A stretch of DNA of 64,000 bases from contig NZ_CABVII010000014.1 in assembly GCF_902497995.1 (NCBI RefSeq), forward strand, positions 109,611-173,610. The letters run 5' to 3'. The position numbers and the translations under genes are program-made. This DNA comes from Pseudomonas fluorescens. Lineage in GTDB: Bacteria > Pseudomonadota > Gammaproteobacteria > Pseudomonadales > Pseudomonadaceae. Positions 8,987-17,429 of this stretch are shown piece by piece (position 1 is the first letter of the stretch; each line of letters opens with the position of its first letter). The notes beneath the pieces were generated by a model. The model saw nothing but the letters and a program-made list of their open reading frames with translations. It did not search any database and was not told where the DNA came from.

Positions 8987-9751
8987 ATGAACCCGCCCGC
9001 CCTGTTACTGGTGCTGCACGACGTTGCCCCCCAAACCTGGGCGGATTACCAACCCTTTGTCGCGGCCGTCGACGCCTTGGGCGCGGTGCCAATGACCTGG
9101 CTGGTGGTACCGGACTTTCATCGGCACGATAATCTTGAGGCCCATCCGGAATTTCGACGCATGCTCACCGACCGGGTCATCCGTGGCGACGAACTGGCAC
9201 TGCACGGCTACTTTCACTGCGATGAAGCCCCCACGCCCAGTACGCCACGAGACTGGTTCATGCGCCGGATCTACACCCATGAAGGCGAGTTTTACAGCCT
9301 GCCCCCAGAGGCTGCCCTCGCCCGCCTGCGCGCGGGCATCGACATGTTCCGACGTTACGACTGGCCGTTGGCGGGCTTCGTCGCCCCGGCCTGGCTGATG
9401 AGTGAAGGCACGCGCCAGGCATTGCGCCAATTGCCGCTGAGTTACACCAGTGATCCGCATCATCTGTACCGCCTGCCGGATTTCTCGGCGATCGACGCTC
9501 CCGGGCTGGTCTGGAGTGCGCGCAGTGCCTGGCGTCGGGGCTTGTCGAAACTGCTCAGCGACCAGCGCGAACGACGCTGGCGGCAGGCACCGGTGATTCG
9601 TCTCGGCCTGCACCCGGTGGACATGTGTCATGAATTCTCCCGTACTTACTGGCTGCGAGCCCTCAAGCGCCTGCTCGACGAGGGGCGCGTGCCAATGACC
9701 AAGGCGCGTTGGCTGGCCCTGCAAACCGACCGTGTCGGACGCGCCGCATGA
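8987..9751 (+). CDS. DUF2334 polysaccharide-deacetylase-like protein
   Basis: A 254-residue protein of the DUF2334 branch of the NodB/polysaccharide deacetylase superfamily. The metal site is recognisable: LVLHDVAP near residues 8-15 supplies the Asp, and the ALHGYFHCDE block (71-80) supplies H73 and H77. A later LGLHPVDM motif adds the conserved His. There is no signal peptide, so it acts in the cytoplasm or at the membrane face. ATG 8987 lies 4 bp past the glycosyltransferase stop; ATG 8975 is an alternative that would overlap it. Its 3' end overlaps the next gene by ATGA. It may deacetylate a sugar added by the upstream transferase (inference). Confidence 0.8.
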   Translation: MNPPALLLVLHDVAPQTWADYQPFVAAVDALGAVPMTWLVVPDFHRHDNLEAHPEFRRMLTDRVIRGDELALHGYFHCDEAPTPSTPRDWFMRRIYTHEGEFYSLPPEAALARLRAGIDMFRRYDWPLAGFVAPAWLMSEGTRQALRQLPLSYTSDPHHLYRLPDFSAIDAPGLVWSARSAWRRGLSKLLSDQRERRWRQAPVIRLGLHPVDMCHEFSRTYWLRALKRLLDEGRVPMTKARWLALQTDRVGRAA

Positions 9752-10743
9752 GTCGCGGGATTCTGCTGCTGGTCGCGCTACTCACTGCGGTGCTGATTCC
9801 GTCATTGCTGGGCGGGAACGAAACCTGGTCTCGACTGCGAAGCTTTCCGCTGCACTGGCTGTTGATCATGTTCGGCATGATTCTGCTGTGCTGGGTGCTG
9901 AACACGATGCGCTTGCGTCTGTTGCTGGGCGATCAGCGCGAAAAGGTGGGCCGGGTCAAGAGCCTTGGGGTGGTCATGGCCGCCGAGTTCGCTTACTGCG
10001 CCACTCCCGGTGGCAGCGGTGGGCCGCTGACCATCATGGCACTGCTGGCGCGCAATGGCGTGCGTCCGGCCAGGGGCAGCGCCGTGTTCGCCATGGATCA
10101 GCTGAGCGATCTGCTGTTTTTCCTCTGCGCACTGAGCGGGATTGTGATTTATGCCCTGTTCCAGCACTTGAGCGAACGCATGGAATGGCTGCTGACCGTC
10201 AGTGCCGTTTCGATGTTTGGCGGCTTGCTCACCTGTGTGATGGTGGCGCGCTATCACCGTTTACTGATTCGTCTGAGCGGTCGCCTGCTCGTTCGTCTCA
10301 ATGTAAAAGGCGCGACACGCCTGCGCTGGGCGCGAAAACTCCTGCACTTCCTGGCAGCCTTTACTGACACCCTGAAGCTGCCCTTTCAGACGTTGATCAC
10401 GGTGTTTGCCCTGACTTGCCTGCATTGGGTCTTGCGCTATAGCGTGCTGTATCTGGCGTTGCGCGGGCTCGGAGCGGATTTGCAGTGGGCCTGGAGCTTT
10501 CTGATCCAGATGCTTTCATTAAGTGCCGGGCAATTCAGCCTGTTGCCGGGCGGTGCCGGGGCGGCGGAACTGACCTCAGCGGCGTTGTTGGCGCCGATGG
10601 TGGGCAAATCCACTGCGGCGGCGGCGATTCTGATCTGGCGGGCGGTGACTTATTACTTCTATTTGCTGGTGGGCGGGCCGGTGTTTTTGTTGATGCTTGG
10701 GCGGCCGTTGTTGAAGAAGTTGCTGAAGTTCAAGCAGGCGTGA
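9748..10743 (+). CDS. LPG synthase-like (UPF0104/flippase-type) integral membrane protein
   Basis: A 331-residue polytopic inner-membrane protein with about eight hydrophobic segments, matching the flippase-like N-terminal domain of lysylphosphatidylglycerol synthases (MprF-N/UPF0104). Family signatures are the small-residue loop ATPGGSGGPLTIMAL near residues 87-101 and the later SLLPGGAGAAELTSA. It lacks the soluble aminoacyl-transferase domain, so lysine transfer is not expected. Its ATG overlaps the DUF2334 stop by ATGA. In this operon it is best read as a lipid or glycolipid translocation component, by inference. Confidence 0.82.
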   Translation: MSRGILLLVALLTAVLIPSLLGGNETWSRLRSFPLHWLLIMFGMILLCWVLNTMRLRLLLGDQREKVGRVKSLGVVMAAEFAYCATPGGSGGPLTIMALLARNGVRPARGSAVFAMDQLSDLLFFLCALSGIVIYALFQHLSERMEWLLTVSAVSMFGGLLTCVMVARYHRLLIRLSGRLLVRLNVKGATRLRWARKLLHFLAAFTDTLKLPFQTLITVFALTCLHWVLRYSVLYLALRGLGADLQWAWSFLIQMLSLSAGQFSLLPGGAGAAELTSAALLAPMVGKSTAAAAILIWRAVTYYFYLLVGGPVFLLMLGRPLLKKLLKFKQA

Positions 10744-10775
10744 ATTCTGAGGTCCTGTACAGAATTCCAGGACCC

Positions 10776-10802
10776 CTTCGCCGGCAAGCCGGGCTCCTAC
10801 AG
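10776..10802. repeat. Solitary REP
   Basis: A single REP-like sequence (CTTCGCCGGCAAGCC... ending GCTCCTACAG) lies just downstream of the membrane protein gene. It has no inverted partner nearby and uses the CCGGCAAG variant that is also seen in the 52-kb array. Confidence 0.7.
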
Positions 10803-10875
10803 TGATCTTCAGCGTACCGCCAATTTAGGCTCGACCCCGATCACGGCCATACATATCCTCAGGTCAGAAACGGCA

Positions 10876-10908
10876 AAGGGCCTGAAGCGATTGAACGCCC
10901 AGGCCCTT
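10876..10908 (-). terminator. Possible purU terminator hairpin
   Basis: AAGGGCCTG (10876-10884) pairs with CAGGCCCTT (10900-10908), leaving a 15-nt loop, 27 bp past the purU stop. There is no clear T-run on the purU strand, so intrinsic termination is only possible, not proven. Confidence 0.45.
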
Positions 10909-10934
10909 CGAATTTCAACAGTGCCGTATTGCTG

Positions 10935-11783
10935 TCAGAACACAACGGTCTTGTTGCCATGCACCAACACCCGATCTTCCAGGTGATAACGCAGGCCACG
11001 GGCCAATACCATCTTCTCGACGTCGCGGCCGAAACGCACCATGTCTTCGATGCTGTCGCTGTGGCTGACGCGTACCACGTCCTGTTCGATGATCGGACCG
11101 GCGTCCAGCTCTTCGGTCACGTAATGGCAAGTAGCGCCGATCAACTTCACGCCACGCAAGGACGCCTGGTGATACGGCTTGGCACCAACAAACGATGGCA
11201 GGAAGCTATGGTGGATGTTGATGACCTTATGCGCATATTCGCTGCACAACGCGGGCGGCAGGATCTGCATGTATCGGGCAAGTACCACCACTTCGGCATC
11301 GTGCTGTTTGACCAGGCGCGAGACTTCGGCGAACGCCGGCTCCTTATCCTGCGCATTGACCGGCACATGGTAGTAAGGAATGCCGTGCCACTCGACCATG
11401 CTGCGCAAGTCGTCGTGGTTGGAAATCACGCAGGAAATTTCGCAATCCAGTTCGTCGCTGTGCCAGCGATGGAGCAAGTCGGCCAGGCAGTGAGACTCGC
11501 GACTGGCCATCAACACCACGCGCTTCTTCTGCGCGGTATCGGTGATGCGCCAGTCCATCGAGAATTCTTCGGCAATGGGTGCAAACGCTTCGCGAAAGGC
11601 TTCGATACCGAAGGGCAGCGAATCGGCACGAATTTCGTGACGCATGAAGAACCAGCCACTGAGATCGTCCGAGTGGTGGCTCGCTTCAGTGATCCAGCCA
11701 TTGTGTGACGCCAGAAAGTTACTGACTTTAGCAACGATGCCGACGCGGTCCGGGCAAGCAATCACCAGCCGAAAAGTGCGCAT
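10935..11783 (-). CDS. purU: Formyltetrahydrofolate deformylase
   Basis: PurU hydrolyses 10-formyl-THF to formate and THF, balancing one-carbon pools and feeding PurT. The 282-residue product starts MRTFRLVIACPDRVGIVAKV, with an N-terminal ACT domain (about 1-85) and a C-terminal formyltransferase fold. That fold carries the HHSFLPSF block and GATCHYVTEELDAGPII. The frame continues upstream, but the ATG at 11783 starts exactly at the ACT domain. It is divergent from mvaT, which matches the P. aeruginosa purU-mvaT-sbcB order as I remember it. Confidence 0.95.
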   Translation of the reverse strand: MRTFRLVIACPDRVGIVAKVSNFLASHNGWITEASHHSDDLSGWFFMRHEIRADSLPFGIEAFREAFAPIAEEFSMDWRITDTAQKKRVVLMASRESHCLADLLHRWHSDELDCEISCVISNHDDLRSMVEWHGIPYYHVPVNAQDKEPAFAEVSRLVKQHDAEVVVLARYMQILPPALCSEYAHKVINIHHSFLPSFVGAKPYHQASLRGVKLIGATCHYVTEELDAGPIIEQDVVRVSHSDSIEDMVRFGRDVEKMVLARGLRYHLEDRVLVHGNKTVVF

Positions 11784-12128
11784 GAGGGTCAAACTCCAGA
11801 ACTTCGCAAAGGTCGCCATTCTAGCGATTGCGCAGCAAAACTGCAGTATTGATGACGTCTCGCGTTGCACGAAGGTCGGCGCCACGGGTTCCGGCGACAC
11901 CCGTCACCCGTCACCCGCGCGATGGTGTTCTTATAGCCATTCTTCAAGTGCCCAAATGTGACTGTCTGTGATGCCTGGTTGACGATCATTTAACTGCGCC
12001 TCCAATCTGGACCTGTTCAACGCAACTAAATTAAATAAACTCCGGTTAAATGTTTACTTGATGAAACACCCTGACTATTATTGCCGCACTGTCACCTGGC
12101 ACCCAGCGCCCAACATAAGGTAGTCCCC
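11784..12128 (+). promoter_or_regulatory. purU/mvaT intergenic region with mvaT sigma-70 promoter
   Basis: TTTACT (12053-12058) and TATTAT (12076-12081) are separated by exactly 17 bp, making a near-consensus sigma-70 promoter about 45 bp upstream of mvaT. The surrounding 100 bp are AT-rich, as expected for a target of MvaT autoregulation. The purU-proximal half contains a short tandem CACCCGT repeat near 11901-11921. Confidence 0.7.
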
Positions 12129-12506
12129 ATGTCCTTGATCAACGAATACCGTGCCACCGAAGAAGCTATCAAAGAGCTGCAAGCCCGTTTGAAGAATCTG
12201 TCCCAAGACGACAAACTGCAAACCGAGCTGGAATTCGAAGGCAAACTGCGCACCCTGATGGGTGAATATTCCAAGTCCCTGCGCGACATCATCGCGCTGC
12301 TGGATCCTGAGTCCAAAACCAAAGCTCCGCGCGGTGGCGCAGTAAAAACTACCGGCACCAAACGTGCTCGCAAAGTTAAACAATACAAAAACCCGCACAA
12401 CGGCGAAGTCATCGAAACCAAAGGTGGCAACCACAAGACTCTGAAAGAGTGGAAAGCCAAGTGGGGCGGCGATGTGGTCGAGGGTTGGGCTACTCTGCTG
12501 GGCTAA
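12129..12506 (+). CDS. mvaT: H-NS-family xenogeneic silencer MvaT
   Basis: MvaT is the Pseudomonas functional counterpart of H-NS. It coats AT-rich DNA and silences acquired genes, biofilm and virulence loci. The 125-residue protein has the conserved N-terminal coiled-coil oligomerisation region (MSLINEYRATEEAIKELQ, to about residue 60). A linker of lysine and arginine follows, and then the C-terminal DNA-binding domain with KQYKNPHNGEVIETKGGNH and KEWKAKWG. A strong promoter precedes it and a strong terminator follows. Together with the accessory AT-rich patches in this window (57.5-58.4 kb), it is the expected silencer of such DNA. Confidence 0.97.
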   Translation: MSLINEYRATEEAIKELQARLKNLSQDDKLQTELEFEGKLRTLMGEYSKSLRDIIALLDPESKTKAPRGGAVKTTGTKRARKVKQYKNPHNGEVIETKGGNHKTLKEWKAKWGGDVVEGWATLLG

Positions 12507-12546
12507 GCCGCAGCGCTTTGTCAAAGACTCGTCCGCGACAAAAGAT

Positions 12547-12573
12547 AACGCCAGCAGCTGCTGGCGTTTTTTT
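12547..12573 (+). terminator. mvaT intrinsic terminator
   Basis: A perfect 22-bp palindrome, AACGCCAGCAG followed by CTGCTGGCGTT (12547-12568), runs into seven T residues, 41 bp past the mvaT stop. On the other strand the preceding AAAGATAA gives little T-run, so it mainly serves mvaT. Confidence 0.9.
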
Positions 12574-12607
12574 ATGCCCGGCTATCACGCCAGCGATATT
12601 TTCGTTT

Positions 12608-14038
12608 TCAAAGACTCAAGCGTTTGCGTAATTCCTGAACATAATGGTGCCAATCATTCAACACCTCCCGCTGAAAGGTTGTAGCAGTAGCGCTCAATTG
12701 GGCTGCGGCTTCCACGAAAGTTTCCAGCGTATTGGGCGCCCCCCACTCGGGTGCCGACAGACGTTTCTGACAGAATAATCGCCAGCGCTGTTGCTCTTCG
12801 GAACTCAACGTATCGGGGAAGTTGCGTGCGCGATATCGAAACAATAATTCCGGCAAGCGTTCATCATCGAAAGGCCACTGCGCTTGTGCCAATTGTGCAG
12901 GATCCGCCGCTCTGACTTGCTCACATAGACGCCGATCGCGATCACCGATAAAGCCATCGTATAACTGTTGCTCGGGATCCTGGCTCGGGGTGAAATCCTC
13001 GTTGGCATAAATGGCCTGAACTTTATCTCGCCAAACTGTTTGTGCGTCACTTAATCGCAGCGCGCGCTCCTGATAGAGCGCCATGTCCAGTCCCAGCCGT
13101 TGCTGATCTTCGGGGCGAAGCACCGACAGCGGCGCCACCACCGGACATTTATTGATGTGGATGAGCTTGAGCGGCACCGGCAACTCGCCCTCGGCCAGGT
13201 CGTCGCGACGGGTATACAACCGCTGGCGCAAGGCTTCGGCACTGAGGTCAAGCAAACCCCGGGGATCGAGGTGCAAGTCACAGACAATCAAGGCGTTCTT
13301 GTTGCGCGGATGCCAGGCCAGGGGCAGCACCACCCCGACATAGTTGCGCGCCGCCGAAAATCGCCCGGAGATATGTACCATCGGCTGCAACAGTCGAATC
13401 TGATCCATTACCTTCTGTTTACCGCGCAATTGAAACAGCCAGTCATATAGCTTCGGCTGCTTTTCGCGGATCAGCCGCGCAAGGGCAATCGTGGCGCGAA
13501 CGTCCGATAGCGCTTCATGGGCATGGCCGTGATCGATACCGTTGGCGGCACTCAGGCGCTCCAGCTTCAGCGTCACCCGCCCCTCGTCGTCCGTCGGCCA
13601 AACGAGGCCATCGGGGCGCAAGGCGTAGGCCGCACGCACCACATCGATCAGGTCCCAGCGACTGTTGCCGCCTTGCCACTCACGCGCGTAGGGGTCGAAG
13701 AAATTGCGGTACAAGCTGTAACGGGTCATCTCGTCGTCGAAACGCAACGTGTTGTAACCGGCCCCACAGGTGCCGGGCGCAGCCAGTTGGGCATGCACCC
13801 GGGTCATGAAATCGGCTTCGCTCAAGCCTTGCCCGGCCAATTGGGTCGGCGTGATGCCGGTGATCGCGCACGCCGCAGGGTGGGGCAGGATGTCATCACT
13901 GGGCTGACAGTAAAGATTGACCGGCTCGTCTATTTCATTGAGTTCAAAGTCAGTGCGAATCCCCGCCACTTGCAGCGGACGGTCGCAACGGGGATTGATG
14001 CCAGTGGTTTCATAGTCGTACCAGAAGATGGAGGTCAC
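12608..14038 (-). CDS. sbcB: Exonuclease I (3'-5' ssDNA exonuclease)
   Basis: SbcB degrades single-stranded DNA 3' to 5' and limits RecF-type recombination. The 476-residue product matches E. coli ExoI in length. It begins with the DEDDh exonuclease motif WYDYETTG (acidic residues D8 and E10), followed by HAHEALSDVRATIALA for ExoIII. SH3-like and helical C-terminal regions fill the rest. It converges on mvaT and shares the short gap that holds the mvaT terminator. Confidence 0.95.
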   Translation of the reverse strand: MTSIFWYDYETTGINPRCDRPLQVAGIRTDFELNEIDEPVNLYCQPSDDILPHPAACAITGITPTQLAGQGLSEADFMTRVHAQLAAPGTCGAGYNTLRFDDEMTRYSLYRNFFDPYAREWQGGNSRWDLIDVVRAAYALRPDGLVWPTDDEGRVTLKLERLSAANGIDHGHAHEALSDVRATIALARLIREKQPKLYDWLFQLRGKQKVMDQIRLLQPMVHISGRFSAARNYVGVVLPLAWHPRNKNALIVCDLHLDPRGLLDLSAEALRQRLYTRRDDLAEGELPVPLKLIHINKCPVVAPLSVLRPEDQQRLGLDMALYQERALRLSDAQTVWRDKVQAIYANEDFTPSQDPEQQLYDGFIGDRDRRLCEQVRAADPAQLAQAQWPFDDERLPELLFRYRARNFPDTLSSEEQQRWRLFCQKRLSAPEWGAPNTLETFVEAAAQLSATATTFQREVLNDWHHYVQELRKRLSL

Positions 14039-14222
14039 GGGCTATTCCTGAGCTGAAGATCGGTGAAGTCTAGGCGTTCACATCCCGCCCCGGCCAGTCA
14101 TCTTGCCATTCAATCACCTCTGCCGCTTAGCCGTGCAATACATAGTTATGTCGTTTTCCCCCGGGAGGCTGCTAGCATCCCCGGACAGAGACTCCCGATC
14201 AGGTCACATCATCAGGTTGCCC

Positions 14223-14948
14223 ATGCTCGAGACCACAGCACTGCCAAGGAAAGCGACGCTGTCCCCGCCACTGGATACGCGGTATCAGATCGAAACACCG
14301 GAAGGCATCGACTTGCCATTGCGCCCGGCCGGGTTGATGGTGCGTGCATTGGCGTTCGCCATCGACCTTGGCCTGCGTGGGTTGATCCTTGGCCTGCTGT
14401 TTATTGTCCTGGCATTTCTCGGCAAGCTCGGCGCCGGTCTTGGCTCGCTTCTGCTGTTCGTGGTGAGCTGGTGGTACATGGTGCTGTTCGAGGTACTCAA
14501 TCAGGGCCGCTCGCCCGGCAAGCAGTGGATGGGCCTGCGGGTGGTCCATGACGATGGCACGCCAGTCGGCTGGTCTGCTTCGCTGCTGCGTAACCTGCTG
14601 CGATTTGTCGACATGTTGCCGTTTGGCTATTTCCTTGGGGCCATCAGCTGCCTGCAGCATCCCAACTTCAAGCGCCTCGGCGACCTGGCCGCCGGCACGC
14701 TGGTGATCTACCGCGAACAACCGCTCACCCGACCCCAGTTACCCGCCGCCGAGCCCCGGCGCCCGGCCTTTGCCCTGGCGCTGGCCGAGCAACGCGCCAT
14801 CCTCGGGTTTGCCGAACGCCAGGCTGAACTCTCCGAGGCGCGGGTCACTGAACTGGCGGCCATTCTCGCGCAACCCTTGCAGCTTTCAGCGCCCCAGGCG
14901 GTGGCCGAACTCAACGCAATTGCCCGCGGCTTGTTGGGCCCAGCATGA
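14223..14948 (+). CDS. RDD family membrane protein (first gene of the MoxR/DUF58 operon)
   Basis: A 241-residue protein with an RDD domain: the N-terminal part LPLRPAGLMVRALAFAIDLG carries the Arg and Asp-Asp-type signature in a membrane segment, and FEVLNQGRSPGKQWMGLRVV follows. About three hydrophobic segments are visible, then a soluble tail of about 70 residues. The frame runs upstream to 14103, but MLETTALPRKAT at 14223 fits the family. It overlaps the next gene by ATGA. The function of RDD proteins is unclear; some act as transporters or membrane partners. Confidence 0.85.
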   Translation: MLETTALPRKATLSPPLDTRYQIETPEGIDLPLRPAGLMVRALAFAIDLGLRGLILGLLFIVLAFLGKLGAGLGSLLLFVVSWWYMVLFEVLNQGRSPGKQWMGLRVVHDDGTPVGWSASLLRNLLRFVDMLPFGYFLGAISCLQHPNFKRLGDLAAGTLVIYREQPLTRPQLPAAEPRRPAFALALAEQRAILGFAERQAELSEARVTELAAILAQPLQLSAPQAVAELNAIARGLLGPA

Positions 14949-15922
14949 AGCAAAGTCTTTTCGAGAATCGCCACCAGGCCGAATGGGAGCAGTTTTCCCT
15001 GCTGCTTGAAAGACTGGAACGAAACCAGCACGCCTCGCGTACCGCCCGTTTCCCAAGTGATTATCGTCGTCTCTGCCATCACCTGGCCTTGGCCCGGGAG
15101 CGCGGTTACAGCAGTTTCCTGATCGACTCATTGCAGCAACAAGTCCTGCGCGGGCATCAACAGCTTTATCGGCATCGCAGTCGACTGGGTGCCAAGGCGC
15201 TGGGTTTCATCCTGGCGGACTTCCCCCGACTGGTGCGTGAACAGTGGCACTTCGTGCTCGCCGCCGGCCTGATGTTTTTTGCCAGCCTGATCGGTATCGC
15301 CCTGCTGGTGTATCTGTTTCCGGACCTGGTCTACAACCTGATCCCCGCCGAGCAAGTCAGCGAGATGCAGAGCATGTATGACCCCAACGCCGGTCACCTG
15401 GGGCGCTCGGCGGAACGGGCGGCCAGTGAAGACTGGGTCATGTTCGGCTACTACATCATGCACAACATCGGCATTGCCTTCCAGACCTTCGCCAGCGGCC
15501 TGCTGTTTGGCTTGGGCAGCGCGTTTTTCCTGTTCTACAACGGCTTGATGATTGGCGCGGTGGCCGGACACCTGACACACATCGGCTATGGCCAGACCTT
15601 CTGGTCATTCGTGATCGGACACGGTGCCTTCGAACTCAGTGCCATTGTCCTGGCGGGTGCCGCCGGCCTGCAGCTGGGTTGGGCATTGATCGCACCGGGG
15701 CGCCTGCGCCGCGCCGAAGCCTTGCGATTGGCGGCGCGCAAAAGTGTGCTGCTGATTTGCGGGGTGATGGTGTTTCTACTGATTGCAGCGTTTATCGAAG
15801 CCTATTGGTCATCGATCACCGGGGTCACGCCTATGACCAAATACCTGGTCGGCGCGGCGCTCTGGTTATTGGTGGCGATGTATCTGCTGTTTGCCGGACG
15901 GACCCGCCATGCGCCTGAGTGA
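14945..15922 (+). CDS. Stage II sporulation protein M-like (DUF95) membrane protein
   Basis: A 325-residue member of the SpoIIM/DUF95 family, which in non-sporulating bacteria accompanies RDD, MoxR and DUF58 genes. An N-terminal soluble segment of about 85 residues (LLERLERNQHASRTARFPSD) is followed by about five membrane helices. The signature MHNIGIAFQTFASGLLFGLG lies in the middle and GHGAFELSAIVLAGAAG near residue 225. It starts within the ATGA overlap with the RDD gene and ends 14 bp into the DUF4129 gene, so translation is tightly coupled. The biochemical role is unknown. Confidence 0.85.
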   Translation: MKQSLFENRHQAEWEQFSLLLERLERNQHASRTARFPSDYRRLCHHLALARERGYSSFLIDSLQQQVLRGHQQLYRHRSRLGAKALGFILADFPRLVREQWHFVLAAGLMFFASLIGIALLVYLFPDLVYNLIPAEQVSEMQSMYDPNAGHLGRSAERAASEDWVMFGYYIMHNIGIAFQTFASGLLFGLGSAFFLFYNGLMIGAVAGHLTHIGYGQTFWSFVIGHGAFELSAIVLAGAAGLQLGWALIAPGRLRRAEALRLAARKSVLLICGVMVFLLIAAFIEAYWSSITGVTPMTKYLVGAALWLLVAMYLLFAGRTRHAPE

Positions 15923-17429
15923 CGCCAGTGTGGTGATTCGCCCGCGCCTCGGTTGGGAAGCCATGGACCTGGGCGTGCTGCTGAGTCAGCGCCACCGACG
16001 CCTGCTGATGACCAGTTGGGCCATCGTGACCTTGCCGGTCTTCGCCCTGCTCAGCCTGCTGCTATGGGATTCACCCTCCCTCGCCTTGTTTATTTTCTGG
16101 TGGCTGAAACCCGCGTTCGAACGCCTGCCGCTGTTCATTCTGTCCAAAGCCATGTTCGGTGAAACACCGACATTGAAACAGGCGTTGCGCCAATGGCCGC
16201 GCTTGCTCAAGCCGCAACTGCTGGCCAGCCTGACCTGGCGACGCCTGGGCCTGAGCCGCAGCTTCCTGATGCCGGTCATGCAACTCGAAGGCCTCAAGGG
16301 TGAAGCGCGGGAGCAGCGTTTACAAGTGCTGTTGCAGCGTAACGCCGGTGCCGCGAAGTGGCTGACGATCATCGGCGTGCATCTGGAAGGCGCCTTGTGG
16401 ATCGGCCTGATGGCGCTGTTCTACCTGTTGTTGCCGCAACAGATAGAGCTCGACTGGAGCTGGCAGACATTGATCAGTACCGCCACCCAGGAGTGGCGCT
16501 GGCTGGAACACCTGACCAACTTTTTTTACGCCTTGGTGCTGGTGGTCTGGGGACCGGTCTACGTGGCTTGCGGTTTCAGCCTTTACCTGAACCGGCGCAC
16601 AGTGCTGGAGGCCTGGGATATCGAACTGGCGTTCCGCCGCATGCGCCAACGCCTGGGCAGCGCCGCCGTCACCCTGCTACTGGCGGCGCTGCTGCTGGTG
16701 CCAACGGCGCGCACCACTTGGGCCGCCGAGCCGATCATTTCACCCGACAGCCCGCGTCTACTGGAGCAGCCGCTGACCAGCCACGCCTCCCGGGACAGCA
16801 TCGAGGCGATCCTCGACCAGCCTCCGTTCAAGAACAAGGAAACAGTCACACGCTATCGTTTTGGCGAGGACACGCCGACCGCCGCCGCCCCGAACGATGA
16901 CCGAATACCCGAATGGCTGACAGCGCTGCTCAATCTATCGACCACATTGATTGAGGTGGTGCTGTGGGGGACAGTGATCGGCACCCTCGGCTGCTTGATC
17001 TGGCGATACCGGGACTGGTTGCAGGCCTTCGTCAGCCGTCGCCCGGTTTTACCCGGTAAAATCGTGCGGCCGTTACCGCAGCAGGCGTTCGGCCTGGACC
17101 TCGACCGCGAAACCCTGCCCGCCGACATCGCCGCCCGCGCCGAACACCTTTGGCAGACCCACCCTCGCGAAGCCCTCGGCTTGCTCTATCGTGCCCTGCT
17201 CAGCCACTTGCTGCATGACTTCGACATGGCATTGAAGCCCGCCGACACCGAAGGCCAGGTGCTGGAGCGCATCGAACGACTGCAACACCCTGCGTTGCTG
17301 GCCTTCAGCAAGAACCTGACCGGGCACTGGCAGAACATGGCCTACGGGCATCGCCTGCCCCCCGCCTCAGTGCAACAACAACTCTGTGATGGCTGGCGCG
17401 CCTTGTTCGGCCCGGGAGCCGCCCGTTGA
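15909..17429 (+). CDS. DUF4129 domain-containing membrane protein
   Basis: A 506-residue membrane protein with several N-terminal transmembrane helices (for example around residues 37-60 and 155-178). A periplasmic or loop region follows an AAEPIISPDSP segment that resembles a cleavage region, then another helix (about 335-360). The C-terminal cytoplasmic DUF4129 domain (about 395-490) contains LWQTHPREALGLLYRALLSHL. The start at 15909 overlaps the upstream gene by 14 bp. The stop overlaps the next gene's TTG start. DUF4129 proteins regularly accompany transglutaminase or MoxR-DUF58 clusters; the role is not known. Confidence 0.8.
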   Translation: MRLSDASVVIRPRLGWEAMDLGVLLSQRHRRLLMTSWAIVTLPVFALLSLLLWDSPSLALFIFWWLKPAFERLPLFILSKAMFGETPTLKQALRQWPRLLKPQLLASLTWRRLGLSRSFLMPVMQLEGLKGEAREQRLQVLLQRNAGAAKWLTIIGVHLEGALWIGLMALFYLLLPQQIELDWSWQTLISTATQEWRWLEHLTNFFYALVLVVWGPVYVACGFSLYLNRRTVLEAWDIELAFRRMRQRLGSAAVTLLLAALLLVPTARTTWAAEPIISPDSPRLLEQPLTSHASRDSIEAILDQPPFKNKETVTRYRFGEDTPTAAAPNDDRIPEWLTALLNLSTTLIEVVLWGTVIGTLGCLIWRYRDWLQAFVSRRPVLPGKIVRPLPQQAFGLDLDRETLPADIAARAEHLWQTHPREALGLLYRALLSHLLHDFDMALKPADTEGQVLERIERLQHPALLAFSKNLTGHWQNMAYGHRLPPASVQQQLCDGWRALFGPGAAR

